A stretch of 64,000 nucleotides of DNA from Solibacillus sp. R5-41 (GTDB lineage: Bacteria > Bacillota > Bacilli > Bacillales_A > Planococcaceae): the NCBI RefSeq assembly GCF_002736105.1, contig NZ_CP024123.1, forward strand, positions 3,836,001 through 3,900,000. The letters are read 5' to 3'. The notes beneath the pieces were generated by a model, which saw only the letters and a program-made list of their open reading frames with translations, was not told the origin of the DNA and did not search any database. The translations under genes and the position numbers were made by a program. Positions 8,871 through 17,240 of the stretch are shown one piece after another. How positions within the stretch are numbered: the stretch's first letter is position 1; each line of letters opens with the position of its first letter.

Positions 8871-8963
8871 TTAACTATACTAATTCCAACCAAGCCACAG
8901 TTTCGCAATTTATCAAGTGTATGTGGCATCACATGGGTGATAGTGGGATTAAGTAATTGGCTA
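8845..8963 (-). repeat. Relic R4 of an rlmCD-like 3' end
   Basis: TTCCAACCAAGCCACAGTTT and following bases (8884-8909) match intact rlmCD at 22 of 26 positions; GTATGTGG and CACATGGGTG follow, as in R2 and R3, and GGATTAAGTAATTGGCTAG matches the right edge of R3. The minus strand reads THVMPHTLDK then, after a one-base shift, CETVAWLEL. The left hairpin is poorly preserved. Confidence 0.6.
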
Positions 8964-9282
8964 GAGCTAGCATAAAAGAAAGTCACAATTTGCGGGGCCA
9001 CCTAATCCTCTACACACTAAATGGTGATATATGTATTCGCTGCTAGTTAGACAATTTAGAGACTTTTTTATTATACGTTTTGAGACTGTATTGTTATTTC
9101 AGTAAAACGTAACATAGGACCAAGATGACAATTAAGCCATCTTGGTCTTTGTCTTTACGGCTTGTGTTTTAAACGCACTTTCTAGTTGACTTTTATAATC
9201 AAGCACCTAAACGTCTTATTTCTATACAAACTAGGAATCTTCCTTATTCAACTAAACGCAAAAAACAAGCACTTTAGTCATA

Positions 9283-9331
9283 AAAAACTGCACCCCCATA
9301 GATGAATCTAACAATTGGGGTGCAGCTCAAA
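9283..9331 (-). terminator. Terminator of nupC, built on a GCTGCACCCC palindrome
   Basis: On the minus strand GCTGCACCCC pairs with GGGGGTGCAGT, followed by a run of T. The arm CTGCACCCCAATTGTT also occurs at 15530, see the repeat there. Confidence 0.8.
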
Positions 9332-9363
9332 ATATATAGCAACAACTGCTTCTTTTTTCTAAA

Positions 9364-10545
9364 TTAAATAACGAAACCAACAATTGTAGCCGTTAAGATA
9401 CTAACGAGTGTGGCTCCATACAACAACTTTAAGCCAAAACGAGCAACTATATTCCCTTGCTTTTCATTCAAACCTTTTACTGCTCCCGCAATAATTCCGA
9501 TAGATGAAAAGTTTGCAAAGGATACAAGAAAGACAGAAATAATAGCTAGTGTATGTTCACTCATTGAATTAGCTACTTCTCCAAGGCTTATCATTGCAAC
9601 AAATTCATTCGTCACTAATTTGGTTGCCATAATTCCTCCGGCAGAAATAGCATCTGCCCATGGTACACCCATTAGGAAAGCTATAGGTGCAAAAATATAA
9701 CCCAATACACCTTGGAAAGATATACCAACAATCATTTCGAATAGTGAATTGATTAAATCCATTAATGCTACGAAACCGATAAGCATAGCACCAACAATGA
9801 TGGCTACTTTAAATCCATCCATGATATATTCTCCAAGCATTTGAAAGAAAGATTGCTTATGCTCATCTTCAATCGCTAAGATATCTTCACCTTCTTCTAC
9901 ACTATACGGATTAATGATTGAAACAATTATAAATCCACCAAACAAGTTCAACACAATTGCCGTTACTACATACTTCGGTTCAATCATAGTCATATATGCT
10001 CCAACAACTGACATAGAAACGGTCGACATTGCAGATGCGCATAATGTATACATACGCTGTGGAGCAATCTTATCTAATTGTTTTTTCACAGTAATGAATA
10101 CTTCAGATTGACCTACCATTGCAGAAGCTACAGCATTATATGATTCCAATTTCCCCATACCATTTACTTTGCTTAAAAGTAATCCTATCCACTTCATAAA
10201 GAAAGGAAGAATTTTAAAATGCTGCAAGATCCCTATCAATACAGATATAAAGACAATCGGTAATAATACATTTAGAAAGAAGGAATACTCTCCTTTATTC
10301 GCTAAACCACCAAAAACAAATGTTATGCCCGTATTTGCGTAAGACAATAAATAATCAAATACATTTGTTATTCCTTTGATTAGAACATAACCAAACTTTG
10401 TATTTAGCAGTAATGCTGCCAATAGAAATTGGATGATTAACATCATAATTATATTTTTAAATTTTATTTCTTTTTTGTTTTTACTCATTAACAGAGCTAA
10501 ACCAAAAACAAGTAGCAATCCACAAAAAGATATTAAGTATCTCAT
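9364..10545 (-). CDS. nupC: Concentrative nucleoside transporter NupC
   Basis: 393 residues from the ATG at 10545, which has GGAGG five bases upstream (an earlier in-frame ATG at 10557 overlaps that site). It is a typical CNT-family length, with about eight to ten membrane helices. Family motifs are visible: [29 protein letters not shown] and [18 protein letters not shown]. It imports nucleosides with a cation gradient at the cytoplasmic membrane. The gene is monocistronic, ends in a strong terminator and is flanked by relic material. No operator is obvious upstream. Confidence 0.93.
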   Translation of the reverse strand: MRYLISFCGLLLVFGLALLMSKNKKEIKFKNIIMMLIIQFLLAALLLNTKFGYVLIKGITNVFDYLLSYANTGITFVFGGLANKGEYSFFLNVLLPIVFISVLIGILQHFKILPFFMKWIGLLLSKVNGMGKLESYNAVASAMVGQSEVFITVKKQLDKIAPQRMYTLCASAMSTVSMSVVGAYMTMIEPKYVVTAIVLNLFGGFIIVSIINPYSVEEGEDILAIEDEHKQSFFQMLGEYIMDGFKVAIIVGAMLIGFVALMDLINSLFEMIVGISFQGVLGYIFAPIAFLMGVPWADAISAGGIMATKLVTNEFVAMISLGEVANSMSEHTLAIISVFLVSFANFSSIGIIAGAVKGLNEKQGNIVARFGLKLLYGATLVSILTATIVGFVI

Positions 10546-10715
10546 AAGTTCCTCCATAATTATGATAATTTTTTGGCGTTCGACCGCAAGACTACAAAGC
10601 CATTCATTCGCTCATTATGTTCCTATATCAATACATGAAGAACAGCAGTCAGACGTCAGACAAACAATTCCACTATAACAGTTTTTTTACTAGCTATTCA
10701 ATAGTTAATAGAAAA

Positions 10716-10737
10716 AAAAGTATGCCAGAAGGCATAC
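10716..10737 (-). terminator. Terminator of the small secreted-peptide gene
   Basis: GTATGCC/GGCATAC with loop AGAA, followed on the minus strand by eight T residues. It lies 20 bases after the stop of the small frame at 10758. Confidence 0.75.
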
Positions 10738-10757
10738 GAGTACGACAAATACAGTAT

Positions 10758-10922
10758 TTAAGCAGGAATTTTTTTGGGGGTTAAAACGGTAAAATTAACT
10801 TCGCTCTGTATTTCGGGTATAGTTTTGCTATTGTGATTATACTTTTTTTCTTTAGCCATAATTATCATTGGGTAACCATTTAGCAGGATTAGGACAATTA
10901 CTAAACGTATCAAAAATACCAA
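10758..10922 (-). CDS. Small protein with signal peptide, probably a truncated secreted protein
   Basis: TTG start at 10922 with GAGGT six bases upstream; 54 residues. An N-terminal hydrophobic segment (about 2-20) looks like a signal peptide, followed by a charged stretch and the ending VNFTVLTPKKIPA. That last phrase resembles the first strand of DUF4367-type lipoprotein domains, in which roughly 100 more residues would follow, so this is either a truncated gene or a genuine small secreted peptide. The terminator directly downstream suggests a transcribed unit. No homologue recognised with certainty. Confidence 0.35.
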   Translation of the reverse strand: MVFLIRLVIVLILLNGYPMIIMAKEKKYNHNSKTIPEIQSEVNFTVLTPKKIPA

Positions 10923-11017
10923 TTTTCTACCTCAATTCTATTCGAACTTTCAGTTATTAGTATTTCCTACTTTTCAATTCTTATTAATCAATCCTGCTAT
11001 TTTAGCTTAATAAGAAA

Positions 11018-11046
11018 AAAGCTTAATTCCTTAAAGAAATTAAGCC
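11018..11046 (-). terminator. Terminator after the decayed kinase gene
   Basis: GCTTAATT and AATTAAGC form the stem; on the minus strand it is followed by TTTTTT. It belongs to the pseudogene immediately to its right. Confidence 0.7.
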
Positions 11047-11066
11047 CCGTTAGTTTAATAAATTTT

Positions 11067-11570
11067 TTAGTTGGAACTTAAATAATTGAGGACTAAATTC
11101 ACTCGCTCTTTTACCGTATAGTCTCCTTCTATTCTCAATATTGGACAAACTAAGTCCGACATCCAATGTTCGTGTAACATTTTACTTCTAATTTCCATTC
11201 CTGCTTCATCATATAAAGAGGCCCACTCCAAAAAGGCTTTTGATTGGTGGTGTTTACTACCACCAGCTAATATTTATTTCCCATACCTTTGAATTTCCCT
11301 TTGTTGCAATCTCTCAAGTCTTAATTTTGGGGAATCCATAAAAATATTACTAAGTCAAAATAGGTTTTAAATTAGTCACCCCAACCACATATTGCCCCCG
11401 AAAGAAAACAGTTTTGATTTATCGATAAATCATGTTTTAGCTTTTCTCTTCTTTCAGGTAATGGTCTTTGTTCTGTAAATTTAGTTATTCAAAAATAGTC
11501 GTCTGTATCAATATGAGTATAAGAAATTTCCTCTGATAACGCAGTTCCAAGCGTCTCCCAGCACAGGATA
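11067..11570 (-). pseudogene. Broken P-loop NTPase/kinase gene
   Basis: The minus strand can be read as a small AAA/shikimate-kinase-like NTPase: TALSEEISYTHIDTDDYF, then FTEQRPLPERREKLKHDLS, LSGAICGWGD, FDLVIFLWIP, RLERLQQREIQRYGK, and ending NLVLNYLSSN. It is interrupted by a stop after DDYF, a stop after CGWGD, a frameshift after LWIP and a stop after RYGK, and the N-terminal Walker A part is missing. Intact members in bacilli are about 180 residues and are annotated AAA-family ATPase. It has no remaining function. Its right end abuts the regulator gene at 11578. Confidence 0.8.
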
Positions 11571-11577
11571 TTAAAAA

Positions 11578-12438
11578 CTAATCAAGTAAATAGTTTTTAA
11601 CCTCTTTCTCCAAAATGTTTATCAGTTCTACTTGTTCAATTTGCTTAAGAATAGATAATCCCTTTTCAACATAACATTCATCAGCATTCTTTAAATTGTT
11701 TAAGCAAATGCCTTTTCTCACGTAACAGATAGATAGATTGATAAAAAGTTGCTCCGTTTTACATTTCTCGATTGCATCATTTATTAGACGTAGTGCTGTT
11801 TCAAAGTCCTTTTCTTTTATATTAATAAGTGATAGATTGACTAAAAAGTTTATTTTTAATTTGTTTATGTTCTGATAGCCTTTATATTTATCAAGATGAC
11901 GGAAAACAAATTCTTTTATTTTGGTTGCAGTATTAATCGGAAAAATAAATAAAATAGCATTTAGCAAATAAATATCAGATAAGTATAATGAATTTCTACG
12001 GGATAGATCCTCCCAAAGTGGCGATAAAATTTCAGCAGCCCTTATGAAATCATTGGATTTTGCTAAAACTATCATACCCTCTAGAACTGTATTAATTTTT
12101 ATTAATAAATTATCTTTAGGATTCATTAGTACATAAACACCACAATCATTTTTTAATTTATATAATGCACTCACAGAATTATAAGTTTGATTATAAAACT
12201 GATGTAATATTTTTTGTCGATCTTGCATTTCATAATTGTTGCTTATGTAATTGAATTCCTCAAATGACATCTCTAGTCGCTCTAAAAAATCATTCAATAT
12301 AGAGACTTTTACTTCTCTATTTCCCCACTTTTCAAATTTTGAATAGTTACCTTGTGTACATATATTTTCACACACATATTGCTGTGAATATCCTTTTCCA
12401 TCTCGAATCTCTTTTATAACGTTGCCATAATTACTCAT
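11578..12438 (-). CDS. Rgg/GadR/MutR-type transcriptional regulator (XRE HTH plus TPR-like domain)
   Basis: 286 residues. N-terminal Cro/CI-type helix-turn-helix (VIKEIRDGKGYSQQYVCENI, residues 8-60), then an all-helical region (about 75-286) of repeated helix pairs as in Rgg/PlcR-type regulators that bind short peptides. Length and layout fit the Rgg group. A minus-strand TATAAT about 25 bases upstream of the start is a candidate -10. A 32-codon peptide gene starts 83 bases away in the opposite direction, the arrangement seen for peptide-sensing regulators, so peptide-controlled gene regulation is a reasonable guess. Targets unknown. Confidence 0.8.
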   Translation of the reverse strand: MSNYGNVIKEIRDGKGYSQQYVCENICTQGNYSKFEKWGNREVKVSILNDFLERLEMSFEEFNYISNNYEMQDRQKILHQFYNQTYNSVSALYKLKNDCGVYVLMNPKDNLLIKINTVLEGMIVLAKSNDFIRAAEILSPLWEDLSRRNSLYLSDIYLLNAILFIFPINTATKIKEFVFRHLDKYKGYQNINKLKINFLVNLSLINIKEKDFETALRLINDAIEKCKTEQLFINLSICYVRKGICLNNLKNADECYVEKGLSILKQIEQVELINILEKEVKNYLLD

Positions 12439-12520
12439 ATAATCACCAAATTATTCTTTTAGATATATTATAACCTTTTTATTTGAATATTTGTAAAAAT
12501 AATACAAAGGTGGTGCTTAA

Positions 12521-12619
12521 ATGTTAGAATTTATTATTACTACTCTAGAGTTGTGGCTCATTGGTACAGAAATAACAGTTAAAGCAGAGGGTTTAGAGTT
12601 GCGATATCAGCACCTCTAA
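12521..12619 (+). CDS. Putative 32-residue peptide divergent from the Rgg-like regulator
   Basis: ATG at 12521 with AAAGGTGG nine bases upstream, 32 codons. The peptide has a hydrophobic N-terminal half (MLEFIITTLELWLIG) and a polar tail ending in RYQHL. It is too short for the usual gene callers. Its last 13 codons are part of the left arm and loop of a 22-bp terminator hairpin, so the transcript is short and self-contained. Divergence from an Rgg-type gene suggests a pro-pheromone, as for Shp peptides of streptococci. It could instead be a leader or chance frame. Confidence 0.45.
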   Translation: MLEFIITTLELWLIGTEITVKAEGLELRYQHL

Positions 12620-12640
12620 TCCCTCTGCTTTTTATTTTTT
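12581..12640 (+). terminator. Long terminator hairpin overlapping the small peptide gene
   Basis: Left arm 12581-12602 and right arm 12610-12631 pair at 20 of 22 positions around loop GATATCA, followed by TTTTTATTTTTT. The outer part is AAAGCAGAGGG/CCCTCTGCTTT. Confidence 0.88.
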
Positions 12641-12859
12641 AAACAAGCAAGACGGCAGATTTTTGTGGACTTACAAAGCTAATAAATATACAAAGAACTA
12701 TGGAATAACTGAGATTTTTCAGCATTGCTCATAATTCTCCTAAACCCTTGTGGTCATTGAATTTTATCTTTTATGAATAAAAAACTGTATAAATAATGTT
12801 CTTGTTTTTCACCAATAGAAAGTAACAAATAGTCGTACTTTCATTTTAATTAGCATTAC
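12641..12859. other. Non-coding gap
   Basis: AT-rich; no frame, hairpin or promoter that I can support. Confidence 0.4.
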
Positions 12860-13297
12860 TTATTTGATTTCCTCAGCCAACTCCAAAATAATCCCCTCTG
12901 GACCACGAACGTAGCATAATTTATAACTTTCTTCATATTGCTGTATCTTACTAAAGATTTCAGTACCCTTCTTTTGCAATTTGGCAACAACAGCTTCAAT
13001 ATCTTCAACAGTAAATGCAATATGTCGGATACCCAGTGAATTTGCAAAGGTTTGCTGAATATCTTTTTCATCTGACGGCGAATAAAATTTAATTAGTTCT
13101 ATCCATGTCTGACCGTCTGGCATTCCCAATCCTACACACGCTACTTTAACGTCATTAAGCCCAACTGCATATCCCATCAACTCTCCTTCCATTTCCCATT
13201 CCCCTTTCACCTCAAGTCCAAAATCGAGAAAAAACTCTTTAGCGGCAGAGAGATCATTTACGATTACACCCACATGATCTATTCTTTGTATCTTCAA
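12860..13297 (-). CDS. VOC-superfamily (glyoxalase / methylmalonyl-CoA epimerase-like) protein
   Basis: 145 residues from a TTG at 13297 with AGGAGG nine bases upstream. Two beta-alpha-beta-beta-beta modules are visible: IDHVGVIVNDLSAAKEFFLD (5-24) and IRHIAFTVEDIEAVVAKLQ (about 91-109). The metal-type residues His8, Glu in WIELIKF, His in IRHIAF and Glu in GIILELAEE fall at the expected places, so it could bind a divalent metal. The family includes glyoxalases, epimerases, dioxygenases and antibiotic-resistance proteins; the substrate cannot be told. Single gene between the peptide locus and the kinase-like gene. Confidence 0.8.
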   Translation of the reverse strand: MKIQRIDHVGVIVNDLSAAKEFFLDFGLEVKGEWEMEGELMGYAVGLNDVKVACVGLGMPDGQTWIELIKFYSPSDEKDIQQTFANSLGIRHIAFTVEDIEAVVAKLQKKGTEIFSKIQQYEESYKLCYVRGPEGIILELAEEIK

Positions 13298-13395
13298 ATT
13301 TCGTACCTCCTATGTTCCTGTTATTTTGCAATATCCTGTTTCAAATTCTAGTATTAACAATGAGAAAACTGCCCGTTAGTTGAATAATTTCTCTT

Positions 13396-14004
13396 TTATT
13401 TAGTTCCATCAACAACAATATCAGCACTTTCATAAGGCTTATGTTTTTCAACATAAATATCTTCTGAAATCATCCAATTATTTTCCCACATTTCACGAGC
13501 TTCTTCTCCGTCTCTATGAAGCCCCCTTGAAAGACGTTTTTCTCTTGGACAATCAACCCATATTTTAACATCGTATTTATCTACTAATTCTTTTCGAATA
13601 GAATATACGCCTTCGATTATTACAATTCCACCGACAGGAACAGTATGCCACTCTGCTAAGCTATCCGTTTCCCAATCATACCGTTGATAATGTCCCTCTT
13701 TTTCTTGGCTTATTGGTTCCAGCACCTGATTTAAAAGACGCTTCCAATCAAAATCAGCACCAATAGGTTTTTTTGTTGGATGTGTTTTTATAATTTGTGA
13801 GGAAGGAAGGTAAAAATCATCCTTATGAACAATCGTTACATTAGGAAATTCTTCTTTTATTTTATCAGCAAATGTACTTTTTCCAGAACCGCCACAACCG
13901 TCTATCGCAATCAAAAGTGTAGATTCCTTTTTAGAAATTTCATTTATACCATCTACTAATTGTTTGAAAGAACTAAATTGACCCTTTATTATTTTCAAAT
14001 TCAT
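13396..14004 (-). CDS. Uridine kinase-like P-loop kinase
   Basis: 202 residues; ATG with AAGGTGG upstream. Walker A GCGGSGKST at 36-44, a Walker-B-like strand IVIIEGVYSI near 125, and a lid with arginines (CPREKRLSRGLHRDGEE) match the uridine kinase/phosphoribulokinase group (nucleoside-kinase family proteins of bacilli). It probably phosphorylates a nucleoside or small alcohol using ATP; the main Udk of bacilli is a different, closer-to-210-residue protein with distinct motifs, so I leave the symbol empty. Its ribosome site overlaps the stop of a short relic just upstream. Confidence 0.72.
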   Translation of the reverse strand: MNLKIIKGQFSSFKQLVDGINEISKKESTLLIAIDGCGGSGKSTFADKIKEEFPNVTIVHKDDFYLPSSQIIKTHPTKKPIGADFDWKRLLNQVLEPISQEKEGHYQRYDWETDSLAEWHTVPVGGIVIIEGVYSIRKELVDKYDVKIWVDCPREKRLSRGLHRDGEEAREMWENNWMISEDIYVEKHKPYESADIVVDGTK

Positions 14005-14009
14005 CTTAA

Positions 14010-14162
14010 TTAACCACCTTCTGTTTTATATGGTCTAATTGTCTTTCCGTTTTTAACCATAGCCCAATATTCGATCTGGTTTTCTTCATTCAAGTATAAA
14101 AGTATTCTATATCGCTTTCCTTATCATCATCTGATGGTTTCACTAGATATGTTCTAGTTGCT
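14010..14162 (-). pseudogene. Remnant of a small gene, frameshifted
   Basis: The minus strand gives TYLVKPSDDDKE in one frame and, after a shift, KRYRILLYLNEENQIEYWA then MVKNGKTIRPYKTEGG and a stop. The two pieces look like one small protein with a frameshift. No family recognised. The rest of 14163-14400 holds only a small hairpin (GAGGGG/CCCCTC at 14185-14203). Confidence 0.35.
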
Positions 14163-14400
14163 GCCCTCAATGTTCCGTGTAAACGAGGGGTTCACCGCCC
14201 CTCTTTGCTATTTCTGCCAATGCATCTCCGATTTATTTGTCCTTCTGTACTAGCAGTGAACAGCACCCGACATGTGTTGACGAATCCATATTTTAGCTAT
14301 ATATCATTAAGTTCATAATTGAAAAGTTTATAAATCCCCTTTTGCTTGACAGAATCCTGATTAAACAACTTATAATCTCTCATGGTGTGCAATATTAATA

Positions 14401-14428
14401 AAAGCCCGAACTCCGAAGTTCGGGCTTT
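14401..14428. terminator. Strong hairpin terminator
   Basis: AAAGCCCGAACT (14401-14412) pairs perfectly with AGTTCGGGCTTT (14417-14428), loop CCGA. It lies 110 bases beyond the nicotianamine-synthase-like gene and may end its transcript. Confidence 0.75.
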
Positions 14429-14538
14429 GGAATTAGGTACCTTTGGCTCACTCACTATGTTTAGTTTCGATGCTGACAGATTCTTGCAATGATCATACTT
14501 GCAGATTTCCCCTAAAGTTTGGTGGACACGGTCCGATA

Positions 14539-15432
14539 TTAATTCGGCACAGAAGAATTAGTTACACGTTCAAGAAACAAAGTCGAATTGACGACCAGTT
14601 TTTCTTCAGGACAAGTTCTCCCCAGAATCCTCCACCCCTGGTTATTCAACTGAGATTCATCAATCGCTTCATACATGATTCTCCTCATCCCCTCTGCTGT
14701 GCGGACGGCTACTAAAGGATCTGCGGAAGTTCTGCTAATGGTTTCAAGCACCGCCTGCTTGTTTCGAACGAGACTAGCGACAAAGATCTGACTATAAGAG
14801 CTGTAGTCGAACTCAGATCCATCCTTCAATACGACAGTAACTTTATCTCCTAGGCCTAAGTGCTCCAGCAAGTAGCATGATGCGTCATAGGCGACAGCAT
14901 TCATCTCCAAACAGATAACCTTCGCATCACTGAGCAGGTGTAGAATAATAGAACTTATCGGCATTGGACCGCTGCCTACAAAGATAATGGGCAACTTTTC
15001 TGTGTTACGATTCTGCCGCATGTGCTGACGAATCATTTGCAATTCCTGACTAACTAGGGAAAAGTAACTGTTCCAATTAGTCAAACTTTTTACGATATCT
15101 AAGGCTGATCCCTCTAATTTGCAGATCTCATGAGAATCTCTAAGTTCTACAAGAAATTCGATTTCTGACAACTTATCCCGTAACTTTTGTTGATTTATTT
15201 GAATATACTCGTTGTTTAGAATAGCTTGTACTTCTTGTGGCAAAAAGTGGGAACGCAACTGAAGTAAAAGATGGTTGAATACCTCCGCTACCAATTGATT
15301 CGCAGGTGAAATATCTGTTTCCTTCTCAAGAAGCTCATTTACTTCACGGAAAAAAGCGATAAAGTTATTAACCCTTTGCATACTTGGCGCGTTACTTGTA
15401 ACTAGTAAAGAACCAGTTGAAGAATCCTCCAT
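14539..15432 (-). CDS. Nicotianamine synthase-like aminobutanoyl transferase
   Basis: About 297 residues from the ATG at 15432 (GGAGG ten bases upstream); an earlier ATG at 15450 has no ribosome site. The core motif FVGSGPMPISSI (about 157-168) followed by LEMNAVAYDAS is the SAM-binding signature of plant nicotianamine synthase and bacterial CntL. A helical N-terminal half of about 150 residues also fits. Such enzymes transfer aminobutanoate units from SAM to make nicotianamine- or staphylopine-type metallophores. Unlike cnt loci, no CntM dehydrogenase, CntK or transporter lies next to it, so it is an orphan and its product is open. It may be a horizontally acquired gene in the accessory block. 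Confidence 0.75.
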   Translation of the reverse strand: MEDSSTGSLLVTSNAPSMQRVNNFIAFFREVNELLEKETDISPANQLVAEVFNHLLLQLRSHFLPQEVQAILNNEYIQINQQKLRDKLSEIEFLVELRDSHEICKLEGSALDIVKSLTNWNSYFSLVSQELQMIRQHMRQNRNTEKLPIIFVGSGPMPISSIILHLLSDAKVICLEMNAVAYDASCYLLEHLGLGDKVTVVLKDGSEFDYSSYSQIFVASLVRNKQAVLETISRTSADPLVAVRTAEGMRRIMYEAIDESQLNNQGWRILGRTCPEEKLVVNSTLFLERVTNSSVPN

Positions 15433-15528
15433 TTTCTCAATTCCTCCCATACTCTACACTTGATTCGATAATATGAAATATATTCATGTGGTCAAGGATA
15501 TAGAAGAAATTAGTGTCACGTAATTATG

Positions 15529-15580
15529 AACTGCACCCCAATTGTTGTAGCACCAACTAACATTATAGGTGCAGTTCAAA
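15529..15580. repeat. Palindrome with IS-like ends, TGAACTGCACC ... GGTGCAGTTCA
   Basis: Eleven-base perfect terminal inverted repeats, beginning TG and ending CA as in IS3-family elements, with a further loosely symmetric interior (CCAATTGTTGTA against TATAATGTTAG). Only about 52 bases long, without a transposase: perhaps two joined IS ends or a terminator-like repeat. The arm is shared with the nupC terminator at 9283. The rest of 15433-15720 has no supported gene. Confidence 0.4.
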
Positions 15581-15720
15581 AGAATCGGTATTAAGTCTAC
15601 TTCTATCGCTACATAAATACCACAAATTGTGCACGAGTGTCTAGTTCTTCGGGCTTGTAATTCCATAATCCCTTAAAAACACACGTAAATTTCGCCAGTA
15701 ACTTTACTTTCACGAACAAT

Positions 15721-15764
15721 AAAACCCTTAATAATGCTGTTAAATCCACATTCTTAAGGGTTTT
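15721..15764 (-). terminator. Terminator of rlmCD
   Basis: AAAACCCTTAA (15721-15731) and TTAAGGGTTTT (15754-15764) form an 11-bp stem just after the stop codon; on the minus strand TTTTATTG follows. Confidence 0.85.
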
Positions 15765-15769
15765 GTTTA

Positions 15770-17134
15770 TTATTTTAGCTCCAACCAAGCCACCGCTTCA
15801 CAATGCGTCGTATGTGGGAACATATCAACCGGCTGTACTTCCTTTGTTTTATAGCCGCCATCTTCTAAAATGCGGAGGTCGCGAGCTAAAGTTGCGGGGT
15901 TGCAGGAAACGTACACGACGCGTTTTGGTTTTTGCTCGATGATAGTTTGAAGCAATGCCTCGTCACACCCTTTACGTGGGGGATCGACAACTAAAACATC
16001 AGCTTCTTTTCCTTCTTCATACCAGCGAGGGATGACTTCTTCTGCTGGGCCAGCCTCGAAATACGTATTTGTAAAACCGTTCAGTTCTGCATTGCGCTTT
16101 GCATCTTCAATTGCTTGTGGCACTATTTCAACGCCCATTACATGCCCTGCTTGCTGCGCTAAAAATAAAGAAATAGAGCCGATGCCGCAGTATGCATCAA
16201 TGACACGTTCATTTCCTGTAAGCTGTGCATAGTCAAGCGCCTGCTTATATAGCACCTCTGTTTGAAGTGGGTTTACTTGATAGAAGGAACGTGCCGAAAT
16301 TTCAAAGCGTACATTACCAATCGTGTCTTCAATCGTATCCTTCCCCCAAAGCGTGAATGTTTCATTACCAAAAATAACATTTGTTTTTTCACCATTGATA
16401 TTTTGGACAATCGACGTGACATTCGGTACAAGCGTACGAAGCATTTCAATCACTGCCTCTGCTTGTGGTAATTTGCGTGATTTTGTTACAAGCACAATCA
16501 TCACTTCCCCAGTAGCGCGTCCTTTACGTACAACAACATGGCGTAGCAATCCTCTATTAGATTGCTCATCATAAGGTCGAATGCCTAAAGTTGTTAATTT
16601 TTCTTTAAAATCAGCCATCATGACATCGGCTTCACCTGTTTGAATTAAGCAGCGTTCCATATTGACGATGGCATGGGATTTCATTTTATAAAAACCTGCC
16701 ACTGTTTGTCCCGCTTCACTTAGTCCAAAAGGAATTTGTGATTTATTACGATAATGCCAAGACTCCTCCATCCCTTTGACAGGAAGTACGGGCGCATCAA
16801 TTTTCCCTAAACGCTTCATCACATTGGCAACCATGTTTTGCTTCCACTTTAATTGCCCTTCATAAGAAAGATGCTGTAATTGGCAGCCTCCGCATTGTGC
16901 AAAGTATTCACATGGTGCATCTACTCGGTCCGGTGATTTTTCGATAATGTCTATGATTTTAGCAAAGCCATAATTTTTCAACGTTTTTACTACATGCACT
17001 TCCAACGTTTCACCAGGCAATGCCCCTTGGATGAATAGTGGGTAGCCATTTATTTTTGCGACACCATTGCCATCATGTGTTAAATCTTCTATATAAACAG
17101 TCGTTCGATCATTTTTATTAATTGGTGCAGTCAT
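15770..17134 (-). CDS. rlmCD: 23S rRNA (uracil-5-)-methyltransferase RlmCD (YefA/RumA type)
   Basis: 454 residues, standard length. N-terminal TRAM domain (about 8-65), an iron-sulphur cluster motif PCEYFAQCGGCQLQHL (about 75-90), and a C-terminal SAM methyltransferase domain with DAYCGIGSISLFLA, VDPPRKGCD and the nucleophile loop YVSCNPATLARD. It methylates uracil C5 in 23S rRNA using SAM. In B. subtilis yefA follows dgkB; here the cytochrome bd genes lie between. Its last about 60 bases are the template of relics R1-R4 to the left, pointing to this 3' end as an integration site. The copy itself is intact. Confidence 0.95.
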   Translation of the reverse strand: MTAPINKNDRTTVYIEDLTHDGNGVAKINGYPLFIQGALPGETLEVHVVKTLKNYGFAKIIDIIEKSPDRVDAPCEYFAQCGGCQLQHLSYEGQLKWKQNMVANVMKRLGKIDAPVLPVKGMEESWHYRNKSQIPFGLSEAGQTVAGFYKMKSHAIVNMERCLIQTGEADVMMADFKEKLTTLGIRPYDEQSNRGLLRHVVVRKGRATGEVMIVLVTKSRKLPQAEAVIEMLRTLVPNVTSIVQNINGEKTNVIFGNETFTLWGKDTIEDTIGNVRFEISARSFYQVNPLQTEVLYKQALDYAQLTGNERVIDAYCGIGSISLFLAQQAGHVMGVEIVPQAIEDAKRNAELNGFTNTYFEAGPAEEVIPRWYEEGKEADVLVVDPPRKGCDEALLQTIIEQKPKRVVYVSCNPATLARDLRILEDGGYKTKEVQPVDMFPHTTHCEAVAWLELK

Positions 17135-17240
17135 TTCATATTCGTCCTCTCGTTTTTCAATTCTTTTATTGTAACATGTGAATGACCTTTTGCACGTTTA
17201 ACTCACATTATGGGCTGTAATTTTCCGCTTAATACAAATA

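Noticed and set aside
8729-9001. 90-codon minus-strand frame
   Set aside because: Its only meaningful part (THVMPHTLDK) belongs to relic R4; the rest is antisense to another relic.
14443-14715. 90-codon plus-strand frame overlapping the nicotianamine-synthase-like gene end
   Set aside because: Overlaps a better supported gene and has no homology or ribosome site.
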